From assembly GCA_013995675.1 (NCBI GenBank), contig VWRR01000003.1:496001-560000 (forward strand): a stretch of DNA of 64,000 bases. Direction: 5' to 3'. Made by a program: the position numbers and the translations under genes. The notes under the pieces are model-generated. The model was not told where the DNA came from, ran no database searches, and worked only from the letters and a program-made list of their open reading frames with translations. Shown piece after piece: positions 1 through 9,486 of this stretch (position 1 is the first letter of the stretch; each line of letters begins with the position of its first letter). The stretch comes from Cyanidiococcus yangmingshanensis. Its lineage: Eukaryota > Rhodophyta > Bangiophyceae > Cyanidiales > Cyanidiaceae.

Positions 1-1092
1 CTCCTCGCTGGACACCGTCTCCAGCATGAACTGGAAAGCGCAGTTGATATCGTTTCCAGAGCGTCTAGAATGGCGCGAGAGATCCAGAAACGTTACTGTG
101 ACGCCACTCAGACTGTTGGTGACGCGACAACGTTGGCCAAAGCGGACGCCTCTCCAGTGACGATTGCAGACTTGGCGGTCCAGGCCTTGATTCTTGGCGA
201 ACTGCACATGTTATTCCCTGAAGATCGATTCGTTGCCGAAGAGACTTCGTCGAGTGTGCAGGATGAACGAATGGAAGGGGCGATACGCACCTGGTTGACG
301 CAGTATTCGACGCGCGGCGTAGACGAGCGCGTTCGTGACTCCATTGACCTCGGCTCCGATGCCGGCGGTTGTCGTGGTCGCATCTGGGTTCTCGACCCTG
401 TCGATGGAACGAAAGGGTTCTTACGAAATCAGCAGTTTTGCATCGCGTTGGCGTTGCTTGTAGATGGACTCGCTGAACTCGGCGTGCTTGGTTGTCCGAA
501 CTTGAGTGCGGCGCAAGAGGCGGAACGAATCGCCTCTGGCTACACCGAGGGTATCGAGGGAGAAAAATGCCTGACGATAGTGAACGGAACGGATGGGTGT
601 GTGTTTTTCGCTGCTCGTGGTGCTGGCGCCTACATGCAATCGCTGACGGACAGGCGAGAGCAGGCGCTGCCCCAGCAGATTCACGTGAACGCGAATACGG
701 ATCCGTCTTGGGCAGTCATGGCCGAGTCTGTGGAGAGCGGTCATTCTTCACATTCACTGACAGGCAAAATGATTCGAATTCTTGGGATACGACAGCGGCT
801 GGGCGTAGACAGCCAATGCAAGTATGGTCTGTTATCCCGTGGCGAGGCTTGTGTGTTTTTGCGCTTCCCGCGCCCCGGCTATGTGGAAAATATCTGGGAC
901 CATGCAGCAGGCACCGTTGTGCTCACTGAAGCCGGCGGTAGAGTAACCGATGCTTTAGGCGGCGAACTGGACTTTAGTCATGGTCGAAAGTTACCTAATG
1001 TTCGCGGTATTGTAGCGACGAACGGCCATATGCATCCGGCGGTGTTGGCTGCAGTGAAGCATGTGCTTGCGGAGGACGTCACATCTGGGTGA
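1..1092 (+). CDS. SAL1: 3'(2'),5'-bisphosphate nucleotidase (PAP phosphatase), 5' end outside the window
   Basis: Removes the 3' phosphate from 3'-phosphoadenosine 5'-phosphate (PAP), a by-product of sulfation, and so controls sulfur assimilation and retrograde PAP signalling. Seen: metal-binding segments of the lithium-sensitive phosphatase superfamily in order, namely VAEET, the WVLDPVDGTKGF core, and the WDHAAG segment late in the protein. The first ATG is at 70, but the same frame is open back to base 1 and the upstream codons (HELESAVDIVSRAS) read like the family's first helix, so the true start lies left of the window. It ends at TGA 1090-1092. Plant SAL1 can be in plastid or mitochondrion; targeting cannot be judged here without the N-terminus. 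Confidence 0.9.
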   Translation, partial: LLAGHRLQHELESAVDIVSRASRMAREIQKRYCDATQTVGDATTLAKADASPVTIADLAVQALILGELHMLFPEDRFVAEETSSSVQDERMEGAIRTWLTQYSTRGVDERVRDSIDLGSDAGGCRGRIWVLDPVDGTKGFLRNQQFCIALALLVDGLAELGVLGCPNLSAAQEAERIASGYTEGIEGEKCLTIVNGTDGCVFFAARGAGAYMQSLTDRREQALPQQIHVNANTDPSWAVMAESVESGHSSHSLTGKMIRILGIRQRLGVDSQCKYGLLSRGEACVFLRFPRPGYVENIWDHAAGTVVLTEAGGRVTDALGGELDFSHGRKLPNVRGIVATNGHMHPAVLAAVKHVLAEDVTSG

Positions 1093-1950
1093 GCTATTGG
1101 AGCACACGCGACGTGTTCGCCTCTATGATATGCAACACGCCTCTGGAAACTTTGGGGTCATGTGCCCTGGCATCGTTGGAAGCAAGTGCAGCGGCTGCGA
1201 TTGTATCAGTCCGTTGTTTACCTGAATGGGATCTGGCCTAGGCGGTAGGCTCCCGCGGGGCACATGCAGCGCTGCTGGCAGCTGTCATATTCGCTTCCTC
1301 AGTGTCGTTAAACTGGGAATGGACAGAGTCAGTCATCTGAAGGATCGCGTCAATCAAGGTCGCTGGTAGCCTGCTGATCTCCAACGCTGTTCGCTGAACT
1401 TTTAACGAGAGCGGACAAGAATTTGAGATGTTTGCGGAGAGCGGAAATGGGGATGTACGTAGACCACGATCGTTCATCACTGGGATGAAAGCTCGTAGCC
1501 TAGTAGAGGGCATCACACCCGGCCTGGGATGATGACTGCAGTGGCTCCGGTAGTCGCTTCCGCTTGCGGGCACTGAAACCAGAGCTCCCATGAAACAGCT
1601 GTACGAGACAAACCTCTGGACCTAAACACAAATCATCAGCCTACGAAGAGCTTTTCGGTGGGGGTACGCTACAAGCCCGCATCTGCTAGCCGAGCATGAA
1701 CAGCGGGGCTGACCTCACGACGTGCCGTGTTCAAACCAAATATGGACGTGGTTTTCTTAGACCGGCTCGAAATACCCAACGTTGTCGAATCGATGGAAGC
1801 GAAAGGAGGGAAGCATCAAGCGCGCTCAGCGACGCGATACAGTCTCCGTCGTGACCAGCAAACGTAGGCCTTGCGTGTCCCGAAAAGATCAATCAACGTC
1901 ACCAGCGCTCTCTCAAGGACGGAGGTTGTTTCGTGAAATGATCGATCTAT
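1093..1950. other. Intergenic stretch between convergent genes
   Basis: 858 bases between the nucleotidase and the minus-strand RPC19 gene. It holds one candidate small minus-strand frame (1238-1591, listed separately). Nothing else recognisable was seen. Confidence 0.5.
1238..1591 (-). CDS. Possible small protein, 117 aa, unrecognised
   Basis: An ATG-started frame. Its second half (residues about 55-100) has a run of alternating hydrophobic and charged residues (SLKVQRTALEISRLPATLID) that would form an amphipathic helix and is less arginine-rich than the shadow frames around it. The first third looks like non-coding translation. No family recognised. It could be a short coiled-coil subunit, or chance. 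Confidence 0.25.
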   Translation of the reverse strand: MGALVSVPASGSDYRSHCSHHPRPGVMPSTRLRAFIPVMNDRGLRTSPFPLSANISNSCPLSLKVQRTALEISRLPATLIDAILQMTDSVHSQFNDTEEANMTAASSAACAPREPTA

Positions 1951-2334
1951 TCATTCGGCGGTTTCAGCGAACGCTTCTTCATACTTCTCGCCGACAATAT
2001 CGCAGAGTTGCGTCAAATGGAACAGGGCGAGTTTCACACAGTCAAGCGCACGAACTCCTGGTTTGCTCACCACGTACAGTTTCATGCAGTCCTCTGACGG
2101 GTGCGGAATCGTGTACCCCACCTGTTGCACCTGTTCGTCTCGAGAGATCATATAACGCAATACGTTGCCCAGGGTATGGCCCTCGCCACGAAACGTTAAC
2201 ACCGCTTCCGAGCGGTTCGCGTTCTCCTCGACCTGAACGCTCCGCTCTTGCGGCTGCGTCCCTGAGTGCACCCCATTTCGATGCTCACTCGGCAGTCCAC
2301 GGTCACTGAGTGCGCTTTTCGGCACGCTCTCCAT
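1951..2334 (-). CDS. RPC19: RNA polymerase I and III subunit AC19
   Basis: Shared small subunit of nuclear RNA polymerases I and III, the alpha-like partner of AC40, needed for core enzyme assembly. Seen: the alpha-type signature FRGEGHTLGNVLRYM, then VQQVGYTIPHPSED, then a C-terminal helix (LFHLTQLCDIVGEKYEEAF) matching the L-domain of the family. I start at the ATG at 2334 (MESVPKSALSD), giving 127 aa, the usual size for AC19. The frame is open further upstream but has no earlier ATG; a GTG at 2415 would add 27 residues. The first about 45 residues are a low-complexity extension. Confidence 0.9.
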   Translation of the reverse strand: MESVPKSALSDRGLPSEHRNGVHSGTQPQERSVQVEENANRSEAVLTFRGEGHTLGNVLRYMISRDEQVQQVGYTIPHPSEDCMKLYVVSKPGVRALDCVKLALFHLTQLCDIVGEKYEEAFAETAE

Positions 2335-3417
2335 AGTACAGGGGAAACAGTCGTCGTCGCTGTTCGAGCACGATAAGGCTCTGTCACTCCAGTCACGCGC
2401 TTTGAAAGCTCGCACCTTTTCCCGATAGAAACGAATAAAGTAAGAAAAGCCAACGCAGTCAATGTGGGCTCGTGACCAAACAGTGAATAACGGAAGATGG
2501 TAACGGTTCTATTTCTGCGAAACGGAAACGCGTTTGCGGGAATAGTTGTTCGCGATAGGTAGTGGGTTATACGCTGCGGCGGCAGGGCATGAAAAGCGTC
2601 CCTATCAATACCTCATGAAGATGCCGAGTGCTTCTCGGTGGTGTTCTGCACCACGATCTGCTTTCAAGGTAAATATGCTGCCTGCATGACTGTTGCCTCG
2701 TCTATCGGTTGCACGGACGGGGCCGCGGAACCTTGGTGCCTCTGATACCCTCGTCCGATAGCTGTTGCGTTCACGATTCCGATGAATCCATCAAACCGGT
2801 GAATACGAGCAAAAGTGTCCTGGAACAGCGTCGATTCCATCCTCAAGTCATGATGTGCTATCGAGTTGGCTCATTCGGAAGCTAGGTTTCGGATGTCTAT
2901 CTCCCGACACGGCGAGACAAGGGTCCTCGCTCAGCTGGATGCCCGTGCTTGAGAGGAACCCGTTCGGCGCCTTTCTAGCCAAACCGCCAAACATGGTGAC
3001 AAGAACCTTCGATTGCGCTCACAAGCATAATCAGGATCATATAGCGCCTTTTGATCCAAAGCGAGAATGGCCATGAGAAGAGAAGCTCATTGCATTCACA
3101 AACATACTCAGGCACATGGAGAGTCTGAAAAGAGGACATCTTCTATACGTACGCTGGCCGTGACAGCGACAGAAACGCCTTTGGTCCAACGATTCGTCGA
3201 AGCAACTAAAGCTTTGAAGTGATTCGAGGGAATGCTGGCTGTATGCTCCGTCAGAGCGCCAACTGGATTCAGCTGATAATCAGGCACGAGCCCACGAGTC
3301 CACCGGAAAAGCGTCCAGTCCCCATCGAGTCGATGGAATACCATCCGGTCTCGCCGCCAGTTGCGTTCGACTGCAAAGCAGGTCGAGCGGAAGGAACACC
3401 GACTCCCGTGAACGAAT
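2335..3417. other. Divergent intergenic region RPC19/GATC
   Basis: About 1.1 kb between two divergently transcribed genes, so it must hold both promoters. Several short frames occur on both strands, but none has recognisable sequence. I see no RNA gene or repeat. Confidence 0.5.
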
Positions 3418-3966
3418 ATGATAAAAACGCTTGTTTTTGTGAGGCTTTGCATACACGACGGTTTGAAACGACAAGTGCAACGTCAGAGTCAGAGCTCGGT
3501 CCAGAGTCTGGGGTTGCAACGACGCTGGCAACGACGTTTGGCAGGGAGGCATCTCTCTCGTTTGCAGCGAGCTCAGCGATCGATATGTTTGCAGGCAAAT
3601 GGTGAGGATGCAGCGAAGAAGATGAATGGTGGACCAAACACTTCACTTGTAACAGTTGATCGTTCCCTGGTGGAGTATACGGCGCAACTAGCGAACCTGC
3701 AGTACACAAGCGACGAGCTCGAGGCGCTTGTCCCAGCGTTCCAGGAGATGTTGCGTTTTGTGGAGACCCTGCAGGGCTTGGAGGACTCCAACGACCAAGA
3801 TGTTGGTGCTGCGATGTGGACGCCTACAGGAGAGCGCTCTGTTCATGATTTGCGGTCTGATGTCGTGGACGAGTTCCCCGAACAGGACGCGATCAGAGAC
3901 CAGTTTCCCTCTGCGGAGCGCGGTCTACTACGCGTGCCCCGTGTGATCGGAAACGATCAGAACTAG
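3418..3966 (+). CDS. GATC: Glutamyl-tRNA(Gln) amidotransferase subunit C, organellar
   Basis: Small subunit of GatCAB, which converts Glu-tRNA(Gln) to Gln-tRNA(Gln) in mitochondria and/or plastid. Seen: about 70 residues of arginine- and glutamine-rich, acid-poor N-terminus typical of a transit peptide, then the GatC core (LVEYTAQLANLQYTSDELEA, MLRFVETLQGLE), a conserved LRSD-type linker segment, and the terminal LLRVPRVIG motif, which corresponds to the FxVPxVL end of bacterial GatC. 182 aa against about 95-100 for bacterial GatC; the difference is the targeting region. The ATG at 3418 opens the frame. Confidence 0.88.
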   Translation: MIKTLVFVRLCIHDGLKRQVQRQSQSSVQSLGLQRRWQRRLAGRHLSRLQRAQRSICLQANGEDAAKKMNGGPNTSLVTVDRSLVEYTAQLANLQYTSDELEALVPAFQEMLRFVETLQGLEDSNDQDVGAAMWTPTGERSVHDLRSDVVDEFPEQDAIRDQFPSAERGLLRVPRVIGNDQN

Positions 3967-4268
3967 ACTGAGTGATATCGATTCTGCGTTGATTGTGAAG
4001 GCAGCGACCATACAGAGGTGAAGTTTTACGCATACGCATGGAGATGTTGGTCCTGAACGGAGCCATGCTGCATCGCGTTGTCCTCAAGTCGTACGGAGAA
4101 TATGCATCAGCGACTCAAGTTCGTTAGAGGAGGTCTCCGCTCATATGCCCAGTACGAACAAGTCGTACATATTGAACCGGGGCTACTGCCTCCAAGAATG
4201 AGGGTACATTCTGGCAATTGCACAGAGGCGACACGAAACATAAAGTTGCCACTGAGTACAGGAACCTG
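3967..4268. other. Short convergent gap
   Basis: 302 bases between the stop codons of GATC (+) and the TRIP4-type gene (-). Only terminator and 3' UTR sequence is expected; nothing recognisable. Confidence 0.5.
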
Positions 4269-4889
4269 TTAATGATAACGCTTATTCGTGATCGGTATCG
4301 CAAACTCGTCTGGCGAGTTTGAAGCGACCTGTCGCTTCGGCTCAATTGTGACGTGTCCATGCTCCGGGGTGATCATAGAAATCAGTTGAGCACGTCGTGC
4401 AATCTGAGCTCGGTCAGCATTAAACGCGGTCTCACAAAAGGGGCATACGCCGGTCGGTTCGACAAACGGCTGTTCTCGCGTGCACGATATTCGCCCGCAA
4501 CAGAGGCAGTTATTCCATGGTAAGTGCTCCAGACCGCCACACTCGCACAGTTTCCCCCGGTCGACAACTGGAGCCGCTTGAGCAGCGACCAGCGGTGTCG
4601 TAGGCTCGGCAGTTGCTGTCGTTCGAGTGCAGTTGTCTGCGGAGGCTGCTCGAACAGCGCGCCAGCGTTCCACAAGTGCATCAACCAACGCTGGACACTG
4701 CTCCGGCAGAAGCGAACATAAGCAAGCCCGCACATCGTCTTCGCTGCTTAGAGCATATACGCAATCCGTGATAAAGTCGTTGGCATCTGCGAGACCAAGC
4801 TGGGCGAGACGTTCCGCGCACCAGTCCAGAGAGGTAGCTTTACTCGACGGGTCCCCAACGATCGCCAGACTGGGGTCCGAACGGTTCAT
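4269..4889 (-). CDS. TRIP4: TRIP4/ASC-1 type zinc-finger protein (short form)
   Basis: Activating signal cointegrator 1 is a nuclear coactivator and part of the ASC-1 complex that resolves collided ribosomes and alkylation damage. Seen: an N-terminal helical region (residues 20-75, DWCAERLAQLGLADANDF onward), a low-complexity linker, then the C2HC5 zinc finger at about 112-160 (CECGGLEHLPWNNCLCCGR, then CPFCETAF). At 206 aa it lacks the C-terminal ASCH domain of animal TRIP4; the region downstream on this strand does not supply one. ATG at 4889. The zinc finger makes the family call firm; the cellular role is inferred. Confidence 0.8.
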   Translation of the reverse strand: MNRSDPSLAIVGDPSSKATSLDWCAERLAQLGLADANDFITDCVYALSSEDDVRACLCSLLPEQCPALVDALVERWRAVRAASADNCTRTTATAEPTTPLVAAQAAPVVDRGKLCECGGLEHLPWNNCLCCGRISCTREQPFVEPTGVCPFCETAFNADRAQIARRAQLISMITPEHGHVTIEPKRQVASNSPDEFAIPITNKRYH

Positions 4890-5356
4890 TCATCGCCAGT
4901 GATCTGCAAGTCTTGCAGTCCCAGATCGAGTCGTAAAAGGTTCGGTTCAACGTATTCTCAGTTTCGGGAAACTTGACGAGGACACTGCGAACTCGACCGC
5001 GGCGCGCGACGGAGCGGGCCATGGTCGTTCGCAGCGAGCTGTACTTTGGAGACCGCTCCCCTAGTTACGAGCCGACAACGCGGTACGGGTACGGTTCTCT
5101 GTCCTGACGAACGGGATGACTCGTGAAGAAGGCGACTTGGAGCTGTCCCTGACACTTGGTTTGCGTTGCTGCGCGAGCTTTTCCTCTAACGTGCCGATGC
5201 TCGGCTTGTTCTCGACGACGTTGGGACGTGCTACCGAGAACCGCTCAACGGAGTAGGGACGCCAACCAGTGGCGGCGCGGGGGGAGTCTTGCGTACCGTG
5301 GATGCAGTGCCTGGAGACGCTCGAAAAGATGGTACCGGGCTGGGAACAAGGTGTAA
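4890..5356. other. Region upstream of the ZUP1-type gene, start unresolved
   Basis: Contains an ATG at 5116 opening a 46-residue plus-strand frame (MTREEGDLELSLTLGL...) that stops at 5254. It may be the 5' part of the peptidase gene in another frame, but I cannot link them. A minus-strand frame at 5061-5417 is also open and is not recognised. Confidence 0.3.
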
Positions 5357-6275
5357 GCCAGTTGCTGCCGTTGCTCAGACACCGGCACGAGCAACAGTCA
5401 CGAAACGACAACCACACACGAGAGAACTTGGGACGCTCCGACCGAGTGTACCGCCTCCACCTCTGCTCTGAACTGGACGTTTACTCGACCAGCGACTGAC
5501 GGTCTTGGATGGGACTGTGGTTACCGAAACCTCCAAATGATGATTTCGGCCCTGACGCCGCTCGTTCGCACCCGAGATAGCGCTGGTTCTTTGCCACCGA
5601 CAACTTTGCCAGCGTCGGCACCATGGCGCTCCGGCAAAGTTCCAAGTGTGTTGCTCATACAACGAGCGCTCGAGGAGGCGTGGTCTTGTGGCTTTGATCC
5701 AGAGAGCAGTCCACCATTTTCATGGAACCATCCAGGGGAGTCGAGCATGGATCGGAGCGATCGATGCTGCAGCATTGTTGCGTTTCTGGGGCATCGAGGC
5801 TCGGCTGGTGGACTCGGACCCACGGCAGAGTGCCCAGAGATGTGGTCCGCATCCGGCGATCCTGGCCTGGATCTGGGACTATTTCGAGAAACGTTGCGTT
5901 CGGGCTAGCGGCTGTGTTGCGTGTCGTATAGACGCTGCCACCGAGCCTGCATCGAGAGGTGATACTGAGGTAGAACGTGCAACAACCATGACGGGCAAGG
6001 GCCGAGAGCCGATACCCCCGCTTTTTCTTCAGTACGCAGGCCATTCCATGACAGTCATAGGGGCGGAACTGAATACAGCGCTCGAGGAGGTCCAGCTCGT
6101 GATCCTGGACCCCAATCGCCGACGACACGCTGGGAGGCTTCATCTGGACTTGCGCTCTCTTTGGGATCTTCAGGCCCCGCAGTATCAGGTGCTTTACGTC
6201 GCCGAATCGATATTTTGGGATGAGCGCACCCCTATCGCGTACAGACAGACACTCACGAGCTCTCGGCTAGCCTGA
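5357..6275 (+). CDS. ZUP1: ZUP1/ZUFSP-type K63-ubiquitin peptidase (family C78), frame displaced once
   Basis: Cysteine protease that cleaves K63-linked ubiquitin chains, linked to genome maintenance. Seen: catalytic Cys in GWDCGYRNLQMM (about 5504-5542), then AWSCGFDPE, the family block GSRAWIGAIDAAALL, catalytic His in FLQYAGHSMTVIG (about 6026-6064), Asp in LVILDPNRR, and the QYQVLYVAES end. The first part reads in one frame (codons at 5537) and the rest in the frame one base later (codons at 5646). The join falls at about 5700-5722 near a TTTT run. Dropping one base gives the same spacing as human ZUP1 between GFDP and the AWIGA block. The upstream frame is open from 5357 but has no ATG, so the true start is unresolved. 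The 3' end overlaps a small opposite-strand frame by 9 bases. Confidence 0.8.
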
Positions 6276-6461
6276 GGCCGCTTCCGAACGCGAGCGCATC
6301 CCGTAACAAGCAAGATAATCGACAATCAAAAGAGCGATGAAATACCCCATGCGATGCATTGACCGACTCGCAACATGCTTGAGAACGAGCACCTCAACGA
6401 GACCTCCACTCGTCATCGGCGCTGTTTCTTCTGCTGACGACGAGCCAAGGAGCTCTCGCAT
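6267..6461 (-). CDS. Possible small membrane protein, 64 aa
   Basis: ATG at 6461. One hydrophobic stretch near the C-terminus (MGYFIALLIVDYLACYG) is long enough to cross a membrane. No family recognised. It would overlap the 3' end of the ZUP1-type gene tail-to-tail by 9 bases, which compact genomes allow. Confidence 0.3.
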   Translation of the reverse strand: MRELLGSSSAEETAPMTSGGLVEVLVLKHVASRSMHRMGYFIALLIVDYLACYGMRSRSEAASG

Positions 6462-6842
6462 TGCGAACCATTGATCATACGAAAACCAACGTACCAATGG
6501 ACCAAATGTTGATAGACCTGGAGATCCCTGCCCTAGCGCACAAAGCTAATCCCGGACTCGTATCGGAGGCGCAACAGCAGCTGGACGGGAGAACCCATCG
6601 GCGCGTGCCGCGGAACCAAGGATCGAATCAGAAATGAGACAAACGAGATCTAGGCACGATCCACGGCGCTCGGTCACAAATTTTCGCCGCCACGTGACCC
6701 GTTGTCAGGGGAGCGTACACGTCACCGCCCTGGTCGGGACAAGTTTGGCGCATCATGCGCACCTCGCAGTCTAAACGGTAACCTAGTCAAAGTCTATTGT
6801 TCGTGTAGCCTTTTCGTGAGCGCGTTCTTATTTATCAGAGGA
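6462..6842. other. Promoter region of the AGC kinase
   Basis: About 380 bases. The kinase frame is open back to 6702 through a TTG but has no ATG before 6843, so this is likely 5' UTR and promoter. Nothing else seen. Confidence 0.4.
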
Positions 6843-8327
6843 ATGGGCAATCAGCCCTCGTCGTTGGAAAATCGTCATACAGGAAGCAGTGGCGACTGGG
6901 CCCGTCTCCAACGTAAACTTACTGCACAGTCGGGACGCGCTCCATCTCGAAAATTGAAAAGCTCTTCCCAGGAATCGCTTCGAGATCAGGAGCCTCAGCG
7001 TCATGGGAGAGGGACGGAACGAGCTCGCCGGCCGTTGGAAGCGCCGACACCAGTCTACATCGGCCAGCCGGGTCGCGCTGTCCCGGTGACGAGCAGGGAG
7101 GCAGTTTCCCGAGACGTCCCGGCAACGGATGTGAACTTGTCACGGGCCGCGTACGGGCTCAGTGCGTCGGTGCCGTCACAGAGCTCCTCCATGATCTTCG
7201 GTAACGGTCGGGTCACTCGGGATGACTTTATTCCGCTGAAAACGTTGGGTCGCGGCTCGTTCGCGAAAGTGCTTCTCGTTCGAAAACGCGATACGGGAGA
7301 GCTGTTCGCGATGAAAATCTTGTCGAAGAAAGCCATCATGGCTCGTAATCAGATTGAGCACACCATGGCAGAACGGCTGATTCTGGGTAATGTTCAGCAT
7401 CCGTATATTGTGGCCCTTCGGTATGCTTTTCAGACGGAAGACCAGTTGTATTTGGTCCTCGATTACTGTAGTGGTGGGGAGCTTTTCTTTCACCTCAAGC
7501 GAGAGGGTCGTTTTCCGGAAAGCACTGTGCGCATCTACATGGCCGAGATTACCCTCGCGCTGGAGCATCTACACGGGCGCAACATCATCTACCGCGACTT
7601 GAAACCAGAAAATGTCCTGCTGGATCGAGACGGTCACGTCCTGTTGGCCGATTTTGGCCTCTCGAAACTTCTGCAGGATCATCAAGACAAAGCGATGACG
7701 TACGTAGGAACAGTAGAGTATCTGGCCCCGGAGGTGATTACTGCGCAGGGGCATTCGTTCGCGGTTGACTGGTGGGCGATGGGCACCCTCATGGCCGAGC
7801 TGATCACGGGCTTGCCACCATTCTACTCAACAAATGTGAACCTGATGATGGAACGAATCCTGAAGGCAGAGTTGCGGCTTCCAGACTATGTATCGTTGGA
7901 GGCGCGCGCGCTCATTGCCGGCCTCTTGACGCGCGACCCGAGCCGACGCCTCGGTACGGGTCCGAATGGCGTGATGGCGATCAAAACGCACCCGTTCTTT
8001 GATGGCATCGACTGGGACGCGCTCCTGCGACGTGAGGTTCCGGCGCCATTTCGGCCTGTGCGAATAGACGCACCACTTGATTCGACGGATAATTTCGATA
8101 TCTCATTCACGGAGGAGATGCCAACTTTTGATACTGTCGCGGAGGAGGAACGGGTGCGAGCGAAACTTTTGCAGAAGGCAGCCCTCGAGAGAAAACACCC
8201 CACGCCGCCCTCGAGCACGCCCGCGAATGAAGCACTGAACGCTCTCGATGGAAACCTTGTCTCTTGGACCAAAACACCGGGAAAAGTCTTTGAAGGTTTC
8301 ACCTACGTGCCCCATCATGGTGGCTGA
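6843..8327 (+). CDS. AGC-family serine/threonine kinase (S6K/SGK-like), possibly N-myristoylated
   Basis: Growth or nutrient-responsive kinase of the AGC group. Domains (from the ATG at 6843, 494 aa): residues 1-125 basic and low-complexity; kinase about 128-390 with GRGSFAKV loop, AMKIL lysine, YRDLKPENVLL catalytic loop, DFGLSK, and activation segment TYVGTVEYLAPEV; then AGC C-tail ending in the hydrophobic motif FEGFTY, the FxxF(S/T)(F/Y) docking and phosphorylation site read by PDK1/TORC2-type kinases in known relatives. The start at 6843 gives MGNQPSS, a textbook N-myristoylation consensus (MGxxxS), which supports this ATG and suggests membrane attachment. Activation-loop Thr and tail Thr are both present, so regulation by double phosphorylation is inferred. 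Confidence 0.92.
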   Translation: MGNQPSSLENRHTGSSGDWARLQRKLTAQSGRAPSRKLKSSSQESLRDQEPQRHGRGTERARRPLEAPTPVYIGQPGRAVPVTSREAVSRDVPATDVNLSRAAYGLSASVPSQSSSMIFGNGRVTRDDFIPLKTLGRGSFAKVLLVRKRDTGELFAMKILSKKAIMARNQIEHTMAERLILGNVQHPYIVALRYAFQTEDQLYLVLDYCSGGELFFHLKREGRFPESTVRIYMAEITLALEHLHGRNIIYRDLKPENVLLDRDGHVLLADFGLSKLLQDHQDKAMTYVGTVEYLAPEVITAQGHSFAVDWWAMGTLMAELITGLPPFYSTNVNLMMERILKAELRLPDYVSLEARALIAGLLTRDPSRRLGTGPNGVMAIKTHPFFDGIDWDALLRREVPAPFRPVRIDAPLDSTDNFDISFTEEMPTFDTVAEEERVRAKLLQKAALERKHPTPPSSTPANEALNALDGNLVSWTKTPGKVFEGFTYVPHHGG

Positions 8328-9486
8328 CCTCGCCACCGTTCTGGTTCGGCGGTGCACTTGCGACTTGTCCCGAAGACGGATTCATGCGCGACGTTGAGAT
8401 GCCTCTCGGGAATCACTTAGGCGAGGACGTTGTGCGCTGCCTGGCTCGGCTCCTTTGCTATGCGTGAGAAATATGGATAACAGACACACTGGATGAACCA
8501 GATACGCACGAATCCGAACGTCGTTTGCAGGTGGAACGTTCGCGATGTATTCAGAAACCCCCGAACGGCTTCGACAACGCTTCCCGAAATCGCCATCGAA
8601 GCAATGTTTCTTTGCGTAAGCGAGCGCACCTCCACTGCGTTTCCTACTCGTGACAGATTATCGCTCCATATAAATTGCATCTAAAAAGCATGACACGCAG
8701 ACATAAACATCAAAACCTCATGATGCTCCGTAAAATGATTTCCTGCAGCTCCGAAGGCAACGATTCGCAGCGACGGCAGTGATGAGTTGACGGACTGGAT
8801 CAGGGATAGAGCGTCTACGGTCGCGAGTGACCTGCGCTTCCAGGGCACGAAGCCGTCGATTTCAAACGCCGAGTTCTGGAACGTGCACTTCAGTCTAGGA
8901 CACAACTTCGTTCTGGTGTCAGCGAGTGCCCATTTACCGGATTCGTAAGCATGCTCTTTGTACGCAAGACTGCAATAGCCCTCACATCCTCCATCGGACA
9001 GTTTCGAACCCGCTGTATCATGCGCGTCCATTCATGAGTCTGTCGAGCATGAGTCGGACTCGCGACGTCCGCGGGATACCCTGCGTCAGCGTGCCACTCA
9101 CTGAATTGAGCCATCACAGAAAAGCATTCCATCCATTGTTTTACTTGGATACAGTCCGCGCTGCCATTAAGGTGGCGATGATGCATATAGGGTCATTGAG
9201 CCTGCGCTCTTGGGAGCAATCCGTTTGAGAGAGTGTTCAAACGTCGCCCAAAACCGCACTTCAGTGCCAGTAACGAAGCGGGTCCGTCAGGTTGTTCCTT
9301 AGCACCGACCAAGTTGAGCTGACTGATTTGGCGAATCGAGACACCTCGATGAATGAAGGCAACGATTGCTTCTTGTTATGTGGGCGGCTTATCCGCCCCG
9401 GGGGCTGCGACCAGCTCAAACCATGACTCTCACCAAAGGCTACCGAAAAAGGTGGTAGTGCCACCGAGTTACGCTTCAGCGTTTCG
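8328..9486. other. Convergent intergenic region with unassigned frames
   Basis: About 1.16 kb. Minus-strand frames at 8681-9031, 8417-8680 and 8890-9186 contain coding-like stretches (for example FEIDGFVPWKRRSLATVDAL), but lie in different frames and match nothing I know. One small gene could be hidden here; I cannot support a model. Confidence 0.3.
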
